The notes under the pieces were generated by a model. That model saw nothing but the letters and a program-made list of their open reading frames with translations. It was not told where the DNA came from and made no database searches. The translations under genes and the position numbers were made by a program. Positions 1 to 11,240 of a stretch of 64,000 bases of DNA are shown here, one piece after another. The stretch's first letter is position 1, and each line of letters starts with the position of its first letter. The DNA comes from Limnephilus marmoratus (taxonomy: Eukaryota; Arthropoda; Insecta; Trichoptera; Limnephilidae): the NCBI GenBank assembly GCA_917880885.1, contig OU862909.1:30314851-30378850 (forward strand), in the 5' to 3' direction.

Positions 1-255
1 TGGTTGAGGAGGTCTCTTGAATTCTCCAGCCAGAATCCCTCGACCCATCGCATTGCACCGCAGTTGAAGGGATGGATTCATACGTCCGTCAGTCTTGGGC
101 ACATTAACCCCCAAATGCCTACCCACCCCTGTTACCTTTTTCCTTCACCGAACTTCATCTTCTTCCTTTCCTAAAAAGACCCTTCACACCAGATGACATT
201 GGATCCGAGGGGAATTATTTTTCTCAGGGCGTCCGGTATGTAAAAAAAACATATA
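1..255 (+). repeat. Dispersed repeat family S1, copy 1 (cut by window edge)
   Basis: This copy shares with later copies the phrases GAAGGGATGGATTCATAC, CCTACCCACCCCT, a T/C-rich stretch, an AGATGACAT block and a GGGGAATTATTTT tail ending in TAAAAAAAA. The left part is outside the window. The family also occurs at 7609-7945, 25729-26175, 27383-27725, 48040-48285 and, inverted, 45733-46010. It is non-coding and its class is not known to me. It may be SINE-like, because every copy ends in an A-rich run. Confidence 0.7.
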
Positions 256-506
256 TGGTCGGATTAGCCGGATGCGACCGAATCTTTTCTGTTTAAATTT
301 TTTCGTTTGAGAATTGTTAACATTATCTACAGTAATTATTAAAGAGATTTCTTAAAATTAAAACTTGTTTAAATTAACAAATTTGCCGAAGGCCTCGTGA
401 ATATTGAATGATATTGGCCGTTTTAGAAGAAAGCCACATATGCATTACTTACCTACCCTAACGCCCTTTTACAGACCGAGCAGAAGTGAAAAAAGATCCT
501 ACTTTT

Positions 507-953
507 AAATAAACAAAAATTTTAACAAAACAAAAAACGACTTCAAAAAATGCACTAAAAAGTAAAAAAAATAATTTCGTATTCTTCTACAACTTCATAA
601 TCGACTTACTTTTTCTACTCATCATTATGTAGGTACGATTGTCATTTTTGGAATCGGTGTCAGTCATGATAGGTTTGTAACTACATACATGAGGTGAGAT
701 GAGCTTGTGTCGCACAAGCGACTTGCGAGAGCAGGGCCGCGGCGTGAGGGGAGCTGTCAAGTAAACACGCCGCCGCGCCGGGCCGGGTACCTTTGCTGAC
801 ACCGACTCCAAAAATTACAATCGTACCTACATATTGATGAGTAGAAAAAGTAAGTCGATTATGAAGTTGTAGAAGAATACGAAATTATTTTTTTTACTTT
901 TTAGTGCATTTTTTGAAGTCGTTTTTTGTTTTGTTAAAATTTTTGTTTATTTT
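507..953. repeat. Foldback repeat: ~157-bp inverted arms around a GC-rich loop
   Basis: Positions 507-663 and 796-953 are near-perfect reverse complements, sharing for example ACTTCATAATCGACTTAC and its complement. The 132-bp loop is GC-rich, unlike the AT-rich arms, and holds a small hairpin (GCTTGTG/CACAAGC). No coding sequence spans the structure. It could be a foldback transposon or two abutting inverted copies of one repeat. Confidence 0.7.
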
Positions 954-1127
954 TTGATTTTTAGTGAATCCGAAGTACACTAATTTGTCTGAATATGGGT
1001 AGATCTACTAAACGTGCTACTCATATGAGACAGACATAATTTGACCATAACGACATTAGGGTCAAATTAAGAGATTCGGCCGAGTTTCGTTAATTTGCTC
1101 CTAAGAATTGAAGAGTTTCGTTACTTT

Positions 1128-1480
1128 GTCATGGATCCGATAATCAGAACCTAACCAAACTCTCATCAATCTATCCTTGAAGTACATCCTTTCCAATAAA
1201 AAAAGAATCATTGAAATCAGTTGACGTGATATTGAGTTATTCGTCCATTTGTCGCGCACATACTTGATGCAAATTTAAGACTTATATGATTTTCTCATGG
1301 ATGCCATTGTCAGAACTGGACCAAATCAAAATGGGACCACACGGAAAGCACCAGCTTTCAAATAAAAAAAAGAATCATCAATATCGGTTCACCCAGTCGA
1401 AAGTTCTGACGTAACAAACATAAAAAAAAAAAAAAAAATACAGTCGAATTGAGAACCTCCTCCTTTTTGAAGTCGTTTAA
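1128..1480 (+). repeat. RTE-type retrotransposon 3' end or derived repeat
   Basis: The sequence ends with CGTAACAAACATAAAAA, a long A run, then TACAGTCGAATTGAGAACC and a short CTCC stretch. I recall this 3' end from many insect RTE-type repeats. Two diverged units lie inside it: the block around TCATGGATCCGATAATCAG (1128-1216) is repeated at about 1294-1385, each ending in an A-rich run followed by GAATCAT. No coding part remains. Confidence 0.5.
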
Positions 1481-1489
1481 AAAGAGCTA

Positions 1490-2215
1490 ATTACCTTTTT
1501 TTGACATGTGCGAACGAACTGCAAAGAGTAAATGGCCTAAAATTGCAAATTTTCCACATAATCAATATGCACTTTGCACAATCGTTGAACGCCGGCGAAG
1601 AGTGACAATGTAATCAAAAAAGACAATTAGGTCAACTCTCAGAAATGATACATTTAAAAGTTTCTTTGATTCAGAATATATATTGAAAGTTTTGTAAAAA
1701 TAATTTACAGGAAAGCTTCCCGAAGCATTCAACATTGTATTGAATACATCCAATTTCTTATTACAAAAACTTTCCATTTGATTCCATTCGCTCGATAGTG
1801 GAGTGAAAAATATAATTCGATTGACTTTGTGCTGAGTGAAAATTGTAGTATTCTTATAATAATAACACGATTTTCTTTCCAGAGTGCTGTGTGGAATGTA
1901 ATAAAACCAATAGTAGGTAATAAATAAATTCAATACATTTACAACACACTACTTGTGCAGTAAATATTGAAGGTTGTATTAAAAACAAAGTGAGAGGATA
2001 ATTTCGCGAGTTGGAACAAAACACAGTACGTATATTTCAGTATTTAGTTAAAATATTTAGTTTTAGTAGTTTTGATAATGTCTTCATGTGTCATCAATAC
2101 TTTTTAAGAAGGTCTGAAGTCGTTTTGAACAATGCAACTTTAAAAATTCATTATTATTACTGTAGAAATTAATCACTTTGTGTTTTAACAAATTAATAAA
2201 AATAAACTTATTTTG
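1490..2215. other. Gene-less AT-rich stretch
   Basis: I see no supported gene here. A 123-codon minus-strand open frame at 1562-1933 is rich in F, Y, N and I with no recognisable motif, and looks like chance in AT-rich DNA. Confidence 0.5.
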
Positions 2216-2228
2216 TGTAAACGTTCCA

Positions 2229-2285
2229 ATTTATTTATTTTCCCACCGGTTTCGATTTTCTCAAGCAATATCAGGGTACAAATTA
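2229..2285 (-). repeat. PLE terminal-repeat remnant (GAAACCGG motif)
   Basis: On the minus strand the sequence reads ACCCTGATATTGC, then AAATCGAAACCGGTGGG. This is the usual layout of Penelope-like terminal repeats, where a CTGA-type segment, a stem and GAAAC make a hammerhead-like core. The core is degenerate here (CTGATAT rather than CTGATGA) and no pairing stem is evident. Confidence 0.4.
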
Positions 2286-2520
2286 ATACTAAACAAAAAA
2301 TGCATGGTGTATTCTCATGTATAAATATAGAGGTAGACAACAAGATAAAAATATAACAAACAGTACTGATACATTTTCATTAGTACAAAGGAAATGGGAA
2401 AAACCAACAAGAAATTATGTAGACAAATATATCGACAGGGACCATTGACTAGAAAATTTTAATGGTCTTTTAGAAGCAGATCTTATATTGAACTACTAGT
2501 TGTATCTAATAGGCCACTTG

Positions 2521-3697
2521 CATCACAATTTTTAAAAAAATTTTCCGGTTTAGGCAAATATTCTAAGACATTCTGTATTTTTTTTTTTTTTTTAATCGTA
2601 TTTTTGAAACCCTGGGGATTTTTTGAAAATTTCAATACGAAAAATCAGACCATTTTTTATAAACCGGAAAGACGGGACATAATTTTATAGGTGTGAAAAA
2701 ACGAAAATTACATAGCCGAAAATCATTTTTAAAAAAAAGAACGTTTTCCACACGAATGGCACAGGAGAATAACGAGGCATACCAAAAATATTACATCTCA
2801 TAAATATTTTTTTCCTTGATCCATCTTATTGATCATGAATCATTATAATGTACAGCGTCTATATTACTAAATTCAATGTAATATACTTGAACTTGTAAAT
2901 TGTAATAATAATAAGAATATTATAAAATTTTATTTTGTTAAAATCAACACCATAATCATTATACCTCTAAAACATGTACCGACATCCTCTTCACGTTCTG
3001 AAGAGAACCCCGTAGCCATTAATTGTACGGGGTTCTCTTCAGAACATCTGTCAAAAAATCAAACCAAATGATAAGTTCGCAGAGAACAAACAATAAATCT
3101 AGTGAACGAATTCAAAAATTCGCCTGAAATCAAAGTGATGCCATATAAAAAAATAAATCAGTGTGGAATTTTATAAAATTAATAGGAACATTTTCGGCGA
3201 CGGGACATTTTCATGTAGTGACGTCACGAGCCCAAATAATGGATTTATTTATTTAAAAATAAAAAAAACTGTACATTTCTATAACTTTTTACTAACATTT
3301 TCGTAATCTAAGTAAAAAACTCTATCCACACGATTTTTTCCAAGTCGTTATGAAGTCCATGCAAGTGGCCTATTGATTGTATATTTATGATTATTGGTTT
3401 TTACTGCTTTTTTATTCCTAGTGCTTTCAAATTATTTAAACAGTTACCATACCCATTTTCATGAAGGATTTTAGCACCGGTGCTATGTCAAAAAGTATGA
3501 TTCTTATCAATCGGGTGATTGGTGAATTTTGGCTTTTTGATTGACTTTAAATTTACACTAAATACGTTTTTTTTATTCACTTTAATCATTGGAAGAGACT
3601 ATATCTTAAGCGATGAGCGCATTAATGTCGATAGTAGTAATAGTAATAGTAGTAGTAATAGTCTTGTATTACTTACACGTTAATTCGTGTTATTAAA
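2521..3697. other. Gene-less AT-rich stretch with hairpin and TAG microsatellite
   Basis: There is no coding sequence. Apart from the perfect hairpin listed separately, it contains long A and T runs and a short TAG/TAA microsatellite near 3631-3662. Confidence 0.5.
2995..3045. repeat. Perfect 20-bp hairpin, 11-nt loop
   Basis: GTTCTGAAGAGAACCCCGTA (2995-3014) and its exact reverse complement (3026-3045) flank an 11-nt loop. In AT-rich surroundings a GC-containing 20-bp perfect stem is unlikely to be chance. Its role is unknown; it may be the tip of an old foldback element. Confidence 0.8.
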
Positions 3698-3701
3698 TTA
3701 A

Positions 3702-4290
3702 CCTTTAACTACTGACGTTATTTAAAAAAAAATATTTTAACGTTTAACTACTGGCGGAGTGGCGGCCTGTTACTTTAAATGCTTATGTATTAGAGATCCA
3801 TGAAAATTTTGATTTATTTGACAATTTAAAATAAAATACTTTTTTAATGTTATGTAACTTATATTTGACAATTTGGATATTACATAATATTTTTGGCAGT
3901 AATCACTTGAGATCAGAAATCATTCTGTATTATCTATTAAACTAAATAAAAACAATGAACTCGCTTTAAAATAATCTTTCAATAGAATCTTGAATACACT
4001 ATGTATAATAAACTTTAGTAAAGTTGCTTGTGTTTATTTTATAAAGTAAAAATCAACTTTTAAAAAGTCACGTAAGTACCGACGATGGGTCAGAGGCCCG
4101 CAAAAAAGATTGAAATGAATTAACCTACAGAAATTTAACATTAAAAAATTTAAATTTAAAACTTACGGCTCTAGCGTTACTAAATTCGAAGATACTGGAA
4201 GCGGCGTATGCGCCGCTCGCGGGGGAGGGGAATATTTCGATAGTATTATTGTTGCTAGGACGGAGCGGCCCCCACGTCAGCAGTTAAAGG
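3702..4290. mobile_element. piggyBac-type non-autonomous element with TTAA duplications
   Basis: The ends are inverted repeats: CCTTTAACTACTGACGT at the left and, on the opposite strand at the right, CCTTTAACTGCTGACGT. Each is flanked by TTAA (3698-3701 and 4291-4294). TTAA target use with C-rich termini is the piggyBac signature. Subterminal GGAGTGGCGGCC and GGAGCGGCCCCC are also related. The 589-bp interior carries no transposase, so it is a MITE. Confidence 0.7.
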
Positions 4291-4472
4291 TTAAACGAAT
4301 TCACCAAATATTAGAAATATCTATAATAGTTGTAGGTTGTAGGACCTACATTATTAACGGAACGTTGGTTACAAATTGATTCTTTTTATTTATTTTAAAA
4401 ATTTACGCAATAATTTTGTGGTACAATAATCATGAATTAGTGACATATATGCTAATTATATTATATAGAAGA

Positions 4473-5040
4473 ACTAGCAGACCCGGCCACACGTTGCTGT
4501 GGCTAACGAAAAACAACGCCATTATCCAACCTTTATAAAATCCACACCACCCGCTTGCCGGCTGCCCGCTGCCTGAATTGCATATTTGAATTTCTCGGCT
4601 TTAAGCATGTATCATAGATAAAAACCTTCCTCTTGAATCAACTTTATTATAATTATTATTTTTTATTTACTTATATAATAATATAGTTAGCGATCGCCAC
4701 TAATTATACAAAGCTTGCAATGCAACACTGGATATTTGAAAAGGGAAAATCAAATACCTACTTACTCTAGGACATCTATTTTCCAATTTCTTCCGTAGAA
4801 CGAATTTCAAAAGTGACTATATTACGGCCCGCCAGCCGTTTTAAATCGCACAAAAATATGTTTTCTTTAAATTTCTCGGCTTTTCTCTAATATAATTTAC
4901 ATGTTTTATACATATAAACATTTCTCTTTAATCACTCTATCTATTGGTGAAAACCGTATGAAAATCCGTTGCGTAGTTTAAAAGATTAACGCGCACATAC
5001 ATTTTGAGCGTCTTCATTTTATACTATGTAATAATGTAAT
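4473..5040 (+). repeat. Insect interspersed repeat, 'ACTAGC-GACCCGGC' type, copy 1
   Basis: It starts ACTAGCAGACCCGGCCACA and ends near TTCATTTTATACTATG. The 11241-11538 segment matches it end to end, including TGGTGAAAACCG and ATGAAAATCCGTT. I know this class as a widespread non-coding insect repeat. Its right end abuts a LINE fragment. Confidence 0.6.
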
Positions 5041-5046
5041 AATGTA

Positions 5047-5484
5047 ATGATGATAATTTGGGCACCGTTCTACCAATGCCATATTGACAGAATCGAAAGC
5101 GTGCAAAACAAATTTTTTAAATACATAAATTATAAATTCAAATTACTCTTTGCAAATAACACCGAATCCTTAAAATTTCACGACTTTACTCCACTTCAAA
5201 CGCGTAGATTAATATCTGATCAAATATTTTTATACAAAATTCTGAATAACGGCCTGGACTCTCCTGAACTCGTAAATTATTTTAGAATTCACATACCTGC
5301 AAGACCAACCAGACTTAACCATTTTTTTCATTTGCCCGCGTACAGAACCAACCTTAGAAAAAATTCTCCAATCCCCCGCATATGCGCGCAATATAACACG
5401 CAATTTAACAATATCGATATTCTTAATAATACTCTTGTGAAATACAGATACGAAGTCAAGCGTACGACCACAAATGTGAATTAA
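5047..5484 (+). pseudogene. LINE reverse-transcriptase C-terminal fragment
   Basis: The 145-codon frame is the last part of a CR1/jockey-group ORF2 protein. It opens with IIWAPFYQCHIDRIESVQNKF, which corresponds to the short 'joint' downstream of the RT domain (a WxPxY...IxxIExVQ pattern), and includes the LLQTRRL-like turn FTPLQTRRLISDQIFLYK. The endonuclease and all catalytic RT motifs are absent, so this is a 5'-truncated copy, as target-primed insertion typically leaves. The same architecture occurs at the end of the LINE at 53647-54303. The stop at 5482-5484 is followed by a short 3' UTR. The start at 5047 is only where the truncated frame opens. Confidence 0.75.
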
Positions 5485-5770
5485 ATTAATGCACAGCTAT
5501 AGAAAAGGTACACCATGAGCATCTCCCATCTTCCTCTGCCTCTTGCCCTTTCCTATTCCTTCTTCCTTCTAATATACTTACATTTATATATTTTTGTTAA
5601 TTTCATTTTCATGTAATGGTTATAACCAATTAAAATTTTGTATTATATCATAATAACCATTAGCATAAGAAACTGTTTTGGCTTACCTCATTTTTAACTG
5701 CTTCATTTTTAACATCCTGTATAAAACTGCTGTTTGTTTCTTACAATAAATAAATAAATAAATAATGAAA
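5047..5770 (+). mobile_element. 5'-truncated LINE insertion with (AAAT)n tail
   Basis: The coding fragment is followed by about 260 bp of AT-rich 3' UTR and then repeated AAATAAATAAAT (about 5747-5765). That tail also ends the LINE at 50.2-54.6 kb. I could not identify an exact target-site duplication. Confidence 0.65.
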
Positions 5771-6101
5771 TGATAGTAGGTATTATGCAAACACTGAATA
5801 TTATAATTGAGGTATATTATTAAAGCGTGTTTGTAACCATATTCCGTGCAGCTGAACACATCTACTACTTCTGAGGAAGTATTACCAACTGCATGCAATC
5901 TAGGAAGCGATGCGTATCTAAATTACTCAAATCTGATATGGTTCTAGCAATTAAAAAGAATTTTTGATCGAGTAGTGCTTGTTGGTATCTAGATGGTAAT
6001 TAAACTTGTTAAATCAGGGCTATCCGCAATACCACTACCAATTTTAAAAGTAAAAAATAAGCGGTTGTCATTTAATGTTTCTGTCTATATATATATATAT
6101 A

Positions 6102-6486
6102 CAGGGTGTCCGGGGGTAAAGTGCATTAACTTCGGGAGATGATTCTACATGATGGTAGGAGTAAAAAATATTAATAACTTTTTTCGAAATTCCAACATTT
6201 TTTTTCCCATACAAAAAGATCTACCTACTAAAAATCCTTAGTGTGAGGTACGATCTTACTTGCCGGGAGCCTGCCGGGCGCGATCGTGGCAACAATAAAT
6301 GGTGGTGACTGGCCCGTATCGTAACAGTGGAAAATAATAAAGCTGGCCGCGCACGCCGGTCAAATTTTACGTTTTTACCACAAACCTACCCCTAAAAGTT
6401 GGAATTTCGAAAAAATATCTTTTTTACTTACAATATCATGTAGAATTACCTCCCTAAGTTAATGCACTTTACCCCCGGACACCCTG
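6102..6486. mobile_element. Tc1/mariner-type MITE with ~120-bp inverted repeats
   Basis: The ends are CAGGGTGTCCGGGGGTAAAG and its complement, each flanked by TA, so a TA target duplication is likely. The inverted repeats extend imperfectly for roughly 120 bp, for example TTCGAAATTCCAAC versus GTTGGAATTTCGAA. The middle is GC-richer and holds no open frame. A TA target and CAGGGTGTCC ends point to a mariner-type family. Confidence 0.75.
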
Positions 6487-6714
6487 TATATATGTAGACT
6501 GTTATATTTATTAATTACATAAATTGAACACTTGATGGCTGATGCGAGGAGAAAGAAGTTTAGGTATTATGCGATACTGATCTGGACATGAGAAAATGAA
6601 TGAATTTCGCCAGAGCAATAGGCTTATTAAAAGCGATGTTGATTTTCTCATTTTTTCTGATTTTCTTGTGTTTGCTGACGTGTTAAGAATCTTTCGAAAT
6701 ATTGTAGTACCTGC

Positions 6715-6749
6715 CAGCAACCTGACAACATGCGATTGTCAGGTTGCTG
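6715..6749. repeat. Perfect 13-bp hairpin
   Basis: CAGCAACCTGACA and its exact reverse complement enclose a 9-nt loop. It has no T-run like a bacterial terminator and no known role. Confidence 0.5.
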
Positions 6750-7608
6750 TTAGGTACTGTAGAAGGCAGCTTCAGGGTTATTGAAATATTAAAAATTCTC
6801 CATATCCCTATTTCCATGTAAAACGTTGGCTTTGATCCGCAGAACACGGATGGACGAAGACTTGATTGGTTCGGCAGGGGTAGCGGTGGCTACCAACGTC
6901 AAACGCCCTTGCATTTAATTGAAATTGCATCAAAGAGTCCTGGCAAGTGATGCATACAATGGAAAACTCATAAAGTTAAATTTAGGGACTCCGACGAGAT
7001 GAAAAATCCCGGCACGTTTTTCAATCTTAATCAATCTTCCTTACTGCTCGTAGGTTTTATGTGCTGTAGTTTGATTTATTATTATTTGCTCTCACGGTAG
7101 TGAAAACCGGGTACATGATTACAATAGCACCTGGTCCTCATTCGGTACTTACCTGTTCAGCCTCTGCCTTTTATGTTATTAAGACCTAATATATTTTAGG
7201 AGGGCGTATATACGTAACGTACGCAAACACACGTGTAAGCAATATTTGTCAATCCGCAAAAAGGATAGGTATAATTATTATTTCAACTAGCTAACAAGTT
7301 TCATCAATATTTTCCATTCAAACGTCTTTATTAACAGCTTCAAATGTACGGAATATATGGAACCTTAAAACATTAATTTCACGGCAAAGACAAAAACAAA
7401 CAGACTTTGATTCTGCATCTGATATTTGATTAACAACTATCAAACGTGTTAATAGACTTTATTATAACGAACATTAAAACCCAGAAATTGTTTCAAAGAT
7501 TTTTTCCAAGTACCAAGTAACCATAATAAAATTGTAACCATAATATAACCCACCAGTTCTAGCACAATGTAAAATTTATCGTATTCATCATCCATAATCA
7601 TCATCCAA
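6750..7608. other. Gene-less stretch
   Basis: There is no supported gene. The start may belong to a degenerate repeat around AACACGGATGGACGAAGAC; the rest is unremarkable AT-rich DNA. Confidence 0.4.
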
Positions 7609-7945
7609 TTGGGAGGCGGGAATGGGTACCGCCGCCCCGGGAACCTTTATTGGATAACCAACACCTCTGCCACAGGTCACCCCAAGTGGTTCGCTACGTT
7701 TGGTGATTTAGCAGGGGTGCCGGGTTCATGGGGTGAGGTTTGTCTAGGTCTTGGAGGCGGATGACCAGGACACACTGAACCTCAGATCTACCCACCCCTT
7801 AAACCCTTTTCCTTCCCAGAACTCTCCTCTCCTTCCTTTGTTAAAAAAAAACCCCTCCACACAGCATCCCCAAAGATGACATAGGCCCTGAAGGAAATTA
7901 TTTTCCTCAAGGCTTCCTGTGTGGAGCTCAGGTAAAAAAAATAAA
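7609..7945 (+). repeat. Dispersed repeat family S1, copy 2
   Basis: It begins with GTACCGCCGCCCCGGGAACC and continues through TTATTGGATA, the TTCGCTACGT block, CCTTTTCCTTCCCAGAAC, AAAGATGACATAGGCCC and a GTGTGGAGCTCA tail followed by an A run. It is almost collinear with the 25.7-kb copy but shorter. Confidence 0.8.
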
Positions 7946-7949
7946 ATAA

Positions 7950-8296
7950 TATATGTTTTCCCTCGGTGGTTTACCTACCTAATTAACAATTTTTATCCCC
8001 TAATTCTTATTATCCCCTAGCTCTTGCATTACTTAATTCTTGACCTTTTTTATATTTTTATATTCAATACATTTTGTACTCTTTATTATTTTTTTATATA
8101 TTTAATAGTTTATACATTTCACCTTTAAGTAATTTAAGTGCCTTTAATTTATATTTTAAATTTATTATTTTTACTAAATACTTTATTACTAATTACCACT
8201 TAAGTACTTTTTATATTGCACTTACATTGTAACATTCTTTATGTTGTTGTGTTATTCATATGTTTATATGTATATGGAAATAAATATTTTTTTACG
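7950..8296 (+). repeat. Probable LINE 3' UTR remnant
   Basis: This is an AT-rich stretch ending in a GGAAATAAATATTTTTTTA type tail. Its position and tail resemble a truncated LINE 3' end, but no coding part survives. Confidence 0.25.
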
Positions 8297-8299
8297 GAA

Positions 8300-9070
8300 A
8301 TAGCTTAAAGTTACGGAGAGGGCGTCTAAAATATCTAAACGCTTTTACGAACTCCTAACGGAACATACTCCTTCTAACTTATAATTCTCGCGCGTTACAA
8401 AGTTAACGAGCACCTGTTAACGAAAAACTCTTGTCTGTTACATTTCGTACAGCCATCAAACCAAACTTTCAAAAAAACACTCACCGAAATGAGATTGGAC
8501 GTCAAAACACACGTCTGAACATTTTTCTAGTCCTCCATCTTTGGATGGTCGAGCAAAATAATACAAAATATCTGTCGGATTCGAAACTAGTTTCCGAAAC
8601 ACCAAAACTGCGCGAAACTTTTCCATAGAAACTAGTTTCAGAGAAGCCAATCTCCTAAACAAAGCTCTTCGTCAATCTCAATGAGTTTCCGATGCATCTC
8701 CTGCAGTAAATTTGTCTCCTTATTAGATGCATGCTCTGGTGCATACTGCATGCACCGCCAGGATGCACATTTTATAGTAGGACATATATTTTACTGACGA
8801 AATTGGAAACCGTTACCAGAGGGAAAAATAAACCGTGATTCTAGTTTGGTATAAGTTTGTGAGACAGTTTTTTTTATTTATATTTATATAGAGATTTGAT
8901 TAATTTAACCACTACAAAATGGGCATGTGCCTAGCATGGTGGTCGAAAAATTCTCCACTTATGTTATTAACAATGCACTGAACAAATAAAAAAAGATATA
9001 TCACGTCTTAAAACAGTGAATAAACTTCCACGGTATGCAACTGAGTTTTAAAAAAATAAACTCTATTTCA
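8300..9070. other. Gene-less stretch
   Basis: Two short overlapping open frames (8431-8662) on opposite strands have no recognisable motif. I see no splice-supported exon. Confidence 0.4.
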
Positions 9071-9074
9071 GAGT

Positions 9075-9140
9075 TTGCTGGTAATGCCATCGATTAGCGA
9101 CCAGGAAGTCTCGTTTTCAAATCCCGGTGAGCGCAAGTGA
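9075..9140 (+). repeat. tRNA-like B-box remnant
   Basis: GTTTTCAAATCCCGGTGAG resembles a T-arm/B-box, as in tRNA-derived SINEs. No complete cloverleaf can be drawn, so this is not a tRNA gene. Confidence 0.25.
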
Positions 9141-9199
9141 ATTTAATTTGATTGATTTGTGTTATTTCACATCTTAATATGTAATTTAAAAATATTATA

Positions 9200-9455
9200 C
9201 GATATATTTGCGGCACGTTCCAGAGTAGAAGATACTTTCAGTATCTCCCAGATCTATTGAAGAATCATTCAGAATTGTAAGGTTGCTTAAAATGGCCTTA
9301 GCCGAGTTTGGTGGCTAGATCTGAATGCGCAGGTACTTCCCTACCTTCCTCTTTTCCATCTTCTTCCCCTCCTCACTACCTTCAACCTCGCATCCGATTG
9401 GGGATTCCACAGTCTCACTGGCTTCAGATGGTCGGGAGCAGTTGGGACTTTTATT
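9200..9455 (+). repeat. Dispersed repeat family S2, copy 1
   Basis: It contains CACGTTCCAGAGTAGAAGA, GATCTGAATGCGCAGGTAC, a pyrimidine-rich block and GGGGATTCCACAGTCTCACT. The same order appears inverted at 33165-33415. It is non-coding and of SINE-like length. Confidence 0.65.
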
Positions 9456-9832
9456 CACATTAAAAAAGAAAATTTAATCAACGATTTTAATTATTACCAC
9501 ATTTAAACCTTTTCTGAAATCGGTAAATGTATAAATAACATTTTGAAATTACAACTTTTGTTTTTTTAAGCTACAAAATCAGTAGAAAAACAACACATTT
9601 TTTGACATATTGGATAAATCTGAAAGCCTTTGGGCTTATTTCCAAAGCTTTTCGGTTTACGTGTAAATACGAACCTACATCATTTTAGTATAGCCCTTTT
9701 TTTTACAAAGTACTTAAGTCAATAAAATCCAACTCTGTTTCAATGTTATTTTAAAACTTGAACAATCAACATTTCATAGAAATGTAATTATAATTATTTA
9801 TTTATTAATTTTTAATTGATTCTCTATCTTTT

Positions 9833-10072
9833 GTGAGGTCGAGATAGATGTTGGGCGAGATCTCCTGTCAAATTTATTTGATTTTCTTTGGCCGTTATCT
9901 GTTTTTCTATGGGCCGATGTCAGAATTTCAGCTGTGAGCTGTCACGTATTTTAGTTTAGGTCGTTTTAAACCCTAATTCACGCAAGTACGCATGATTATT
10001 TATTCATTTAACAGCCTTAGAAAATCACATCTGACAAGAGATCTTGCCCGATATCTATCTCGATCGAGACCT
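9833..10072. mobile_element. MITE with ~45-bp inverted repeats, copy 1
   Basis: The left end GAGATAGATGTTGGGCGAG and the right end, read on the other strand as GAGATAGATATCGGGCAAG, continue pairing through CTCCTGTCA and TTGATTTTCT. A related copy lies at about 47090-47310 in inverse orientation. The transposase superfamily is not clear because no target duplication is evident. Confidence 0.6.
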
Positions 10073-10159
10073 CCTTGTTTTATGTAAGTGCTTGTAATTT
10101 AATTTATGATTATGTATAACAACGTAGGTACTAAGAATGTTGAGATGAATGGTGTGCTC

Positions 10160-10265
10160 ACCTTTAATTGAAATTGTCACTGTAACCATAATCAAATTGT
10201 AAATTAATTATAATAATTATATGTGATGTATTCTGTTGGCGAGCCAATAGATAAAATAAATTAAA
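10160..10265 (+). repeat. LINE 3' tail remnant
   Basis: A short AT-rich segment ends in GATAAAATAAATTAAATAAAC, resembling the 3' tails of the CR1/jockey-group elements in this window. No coding sequence remains. Confidence 0.35.
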
Positions 10266-10352
10266 TAAACAACTATTTACGTGCGCAAAATGGGTTCTTA
10301 GTTTGGGTAAACTATGCGTAATTCATGCGTATTTAGTAACTCCATAACATCC

Positions 10353-10640
10353 TTACATAACATCCTTCCCAAAGACATAAAACTAATAAAAAATCCAATT
10401 GAATACAAATCAAGAATAAAAATATGGATTAAAGAGGTCAATGAGAAAACCCTAGCGAAGACGCTAAAAACGGCATAGAAGACAAATGAACTATATTTAA
10501 ATAACTTTAGTCCGCCTCGGCACAGGACCCTCTAGTGAGGAGGACTAAGAAATACAATATTTTAACCTTAATTTCACATTACATTTTGTTTGTAATTTTT
10601 TTTCTATATAGTCACTATATTAAAAAAAAAAAAAACAAAA
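10353..10640 (+). pseudogene. LINE ORF2 C-terminus with A-rich tail
   Basis: The frame from about 10361 reads LPKDIKLIKNPIEYKSRIK and ends near TLKTA with a TAG. 'LP.-I+...-FK...' is the usual end of CR1/jockey-group reverse transcriptases; compare LPPEIRNTQSKNAFKSKI at the end of the 50.2-kb LINE. About 150 bp of 3' UTR and an A-rich run at 10622-10640 follow. It is heavily 5'-truncated, with no catalytic motif. Confidence 0.6.
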
Positions 10641-10699
10641 ACAAACTCAAATGTCAAATCCATGGAAAACAACTTTAAACGTACATTAAATAAATAAAT

Positions 10700-11240
10700 T
10701 ATCATGTTTCAAACGGATTAACATCGGTGACAGCTGACGTCACCCAAATTTGAAAATCACACAAATTTGACAGTCGATTCCGTATGGAATCTTTTCTGTA
10801 TACACGAAAGATACGGAATCGCTCCTCAGTTCAAAGTAATCCTATTTTAGTTTCAAAGAAATTGAATTTACTATGGTAAATACTGAAGTAAACAAAAACA
10901 CTTTCATTTAATCAATTTGTGATTTTAAACCACTTTTGGGAATATTATGAAAGACAACAAATAATGTTTATCATGAAAAACCTTTGTTTCGTGGAAAACG
11001 AAGCGGAAATTATCTTTGCAAAGAGAACAAAATATATAATTTAAACAATCATTTTGTGTTTACCATAAAGAAAACTAATTATCATAATTCATAACAAAAA
11101 TAACACAAATAGTAGATAATAATAAAATTACATATTTTGTATTCCTTAGGTATTAACTATGTTACAATTTCTAGACATTTCGTTTTGAAGAGTTTTATTC
11201 GCATCATCATTTGTACATCTTTAACTTAATTTTATTTATA
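10700..11240. other. Gene-less AT-rich stretch
   Basis: I see no gene, repeat copy or tandem array here. Short reciprocal segments GATTCCGTATGGAATC and AAGATACGGAATCG lie near 10775-10820. Confidence 0.4.

Noticed and set aside
1562..1933. 123-codon minus-strand ORF
   Set aside because: Amino-acid composition is that of translated AT-rich DNA, and no motif or splice site supports it.
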